This document shows positions 36,373 through 37,785 of a DNA stretch of 37,785 nucleotides, in pieces (positions within the stretch are counted from its first letter, which is position 1; the number at the start of each line of letters is the position of its first letter). Made by a program: the position numbers and the translations under genes. The notes below the pieces were generated by a model that did not search any database, was not told the origin of the DNA, and saw only the letters and a list, made by a program, of their open reading frames with translations. The DNA comes from Fusobacteriota bacterium (lineage in GTDB: Bacteria > Fusobacteriota > Fusobacteriia > Fusobacteriales > JAAYPW01): contig JAAYPW010000027.1 of assembly GCA_012519615.1 (NCBI GenBank), forward strand, positions 1-37,785, written 5' to 3'.

Positions 36373-37785
36373 TTAGAACAACCAGTAACCAATTGTTAGA
36401 TTTATTCTATGGAAATCTACTTTTGATTTATCTTTAACTTCATCAACTATAATTCCGTATGCATTATTGTATTTTTTTTCAAATTCTATTTTTGATACTG
36501 TATAGAATAATTCAAATTGGAAATTTTTATATTCTAATCCTGTGCCTAAACCATAATATAACCCACCTTTTGAATCCTCAAAGTTATGATAATTATAATC
36601 TCCTACAAATGAGTATCCTAATCTTGCACCTAAATATGGTTTCCAATCGCTATCTTTATTTAAATTGTATCTTCCTGTAAAATATACAGGTATTAAATCT
36701 AACTCTTTATTTTTATTATCATAATATTTAATATAGTCATCATCACCAACTATTAGGTTTCCAGATGAAGATTTTTTCTTAGGTTGTACTTTAGGTTCAT
36801 AAAGTGCTCCTAAACCTAGTCCAATTTTTTCTGATACTGGTAATATTAACTCTCCACCTATTATAGGCATTATTTTTGTAGTTTTACTTGTTTTATTACT
36901 TGTATTGATACTAGTTCCTAATACACCGCTATCATAACTATCTCTTTTATGGTTAACATTCTCTTTTAGTTTACCATATACATTAACTCCACCTTTTAAT
37001 ATAAGGTATTTTCCACTTTTTTTAGTAAATGTTTTTTCTGATGATGATGTTAAATTATTTTTTGTTTTTAAAGCTTCTACTTTTATAATATTAGCACCTT
37101 TACTTTTGTATATTGTACCTAATTCGTAAGGTTTTCCATTTATTGTAGCAGTATATTCTACACCTTCTTCTTTATTCTCAATATTTATTATAGGATCTTT
37201 AGATATTTTTTCTCCATTTTCCACTCCTACAATTACTGGTACTGCTGGAGGTAACATATCAATCTCAAATGTTCTTGTTTCACTACTTTTCAATCCGTTT
37301 TTTAATTTTATTGCTTCCACATATAATTGATGTATTCCATTTTCTGAATATTCGCTTCCTTCTTCATAAATTTCACTATCTATATAAAAATCATATTCGA
37401 TTCCTAGTTCTCTATCTTTTACATCAATATAAACTGGTTGTGCAAGTATTTCACCATTTTCTACACCCAGCACTATTGGTTTTTTAGGTGGTAGTGTATC
37501 TATTTCGAAGTTTCTTTTTGTTTCACTAGATAATCCATTTGATAATCTTGTTCCTTTTACTACTAGTTCTGATTTACCTAATTCACTATATTCAGTCCCT
37601 AACTCATATGGCAATCCATTTATTGTAGCAACGTATTCTGTGTCTGCTTGTTTTTCATCAACTGTAATTACTACACCTTCTGCATAAGTTTTACCATTTT
37701 CTACACCTAAAATTACCGGTTTTTTAGGTAAAGTTTTATCAATTTCAAAATTTACTTTTGCTTCATTTGTTAATTTATTTGATAA
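36373..37785 (-). CDS. Surface protein: 80-residue repeats plus outer-membrane barrel (5' end off window)
   Basis: 470 residues are visible; the reading frame stays open to the right edge, so the true start is outside. Three complete repeats of exactly 80 residues (starting FEID.LPPKKP..LGVENG and containing a YELGTEYSE-like block) look like Ig-like modules. A roughly 210-residue C-terminal barrel follows (GKYLILKGGVNVYGKL, PVYFTGRYNL, KPYLGARLGYSF, YYGLGTGLEY), ending in WLF, typical of 8-stranded OmpA/OmpW-type barrels. The repeats may span the periplasm or be displayed outside. The ligand is unknown; repeat number could vary between strains. Confidence 0.8.
   Translation of the reverse strand, partial: LSNKLTNEAKVNFEIDKTLPKKPVILGVENGKTYAEGVVITVDEKQADTEYVATINGLPYELGTEYSELGKSELVVKGTRLSNGLSSETKRNFEIDTLPPKKPIVLGVENGEILAQPVYIDVKDRELGIEYDFYIDSEIYEEGSEYSENGIHQLYVEAIKLKNGLKSSETRTFEIDMLPPAVPVIVGVENGEKISKDPIINIENKEEGVEYTATINGKPYELGTIYKSKGANIIKVEALKTKNNLTSSSEKTFTKKSGKYLILKGGVNVYGKLKENVNHKRDSYDSGVLGTSINTSNKTSKTTKIMPIIGGELILPVSEKIGLGLGALYEPKVQPKKKSSSGNLIVGDDDYIKYYDNKNKELDLIPVYFTGRYNLNKDSDWKPYLGARLGYSFVGDYNYHNFEDSKGGLYYGLGTGLEYKNFQFELFYTVSKIEFEKKYNNAYGIIVDEVKDKSKVDFHRINLTIGYWLF

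Overview
The window is a very AT-rich chromosomal segment (roughly a quarter GC by eye). Every gene I can support lies on the minus strand, so transcription runs from high to low coordinates. The organism has an outer membrane (TonB-dependent receptor, Omp85-type barrel, OmpA/OmpW-like barrel, lipoproteins) combined with a Clostridia-like low-GC core (two-subunit glycyl-tRNA synthetase, short ThiC, TPP and cobalamin riboswitches). This points to the Fusobacteriota. Genus cannot be settled from the sequence alone. UUG start codons are common.

Layout from the high-coordinate end: a truncated surface protein of exact 80-residue repeats plus an outer-membrane barrel, with a small lipoprotein (36.0-37.8 kb). 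Next is a housekeeping run tex-ileS-lspA-glyQ-glyS (27.0-35.7 kb) and a membrane-anchored leucine-rich-repeat protein (25.8-26.9 kb). A TPP-riboswitch thiamine operon follows, thiS-(756 bp gap)-thiG-thiH-thiF-thiD2E-thiC (19.9-25.8 kb). It uses a ThiD2-ThiE fusion instead of a separate ThiD. Then comes a compact unit with its own promoter, a short ORF made of 20 perfect GAGCA repeats, an intrinsic terminator and a PAS histidine kinase (18.4-19.8 kb).

Below this is an Omp85-like barrel plus an LTxxQ periplasmic protein behind a consensus promoter with a perfect 16-bp operator (16.2-18.1 kb). Next is an 820-bp non-coding stretch holding a sigma70-type promoter with a C8 tract in its spacer, upstream of a lipoprotein gene (14.7-16.2 kb). 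A radical SAM enzyme and a cobalamin-riboswitch-controlled BtuB-like receptor follow (11.5-14.6 kb). The window ends in a long close-packed set: tyrA, patatin, RNase H, HD protein, B12-binding radical SAM, double-receiver protein, MATE pump, hybrid kinase, NfeD and flotillin (0-11.4 kb).

Three observations stand out. (1) The GAGCA repeat ORF looks like a phase-variable leader. In one of three repeat phases its frame runs through the intrinsic terminator and ends inside the start of the histidine kinase gene; with the 20 copies present it stops right after the repeat. (2) The C8 tract lies in the 17-bp spacer between TTGACC and TATACT, the arrangement of a phase-variable promoter. (3) The hybrid kinase has Asn in place of the phospho-accepting His, and the neighbouring double-receiver protein has Ala in place of the first receiver's Asp.
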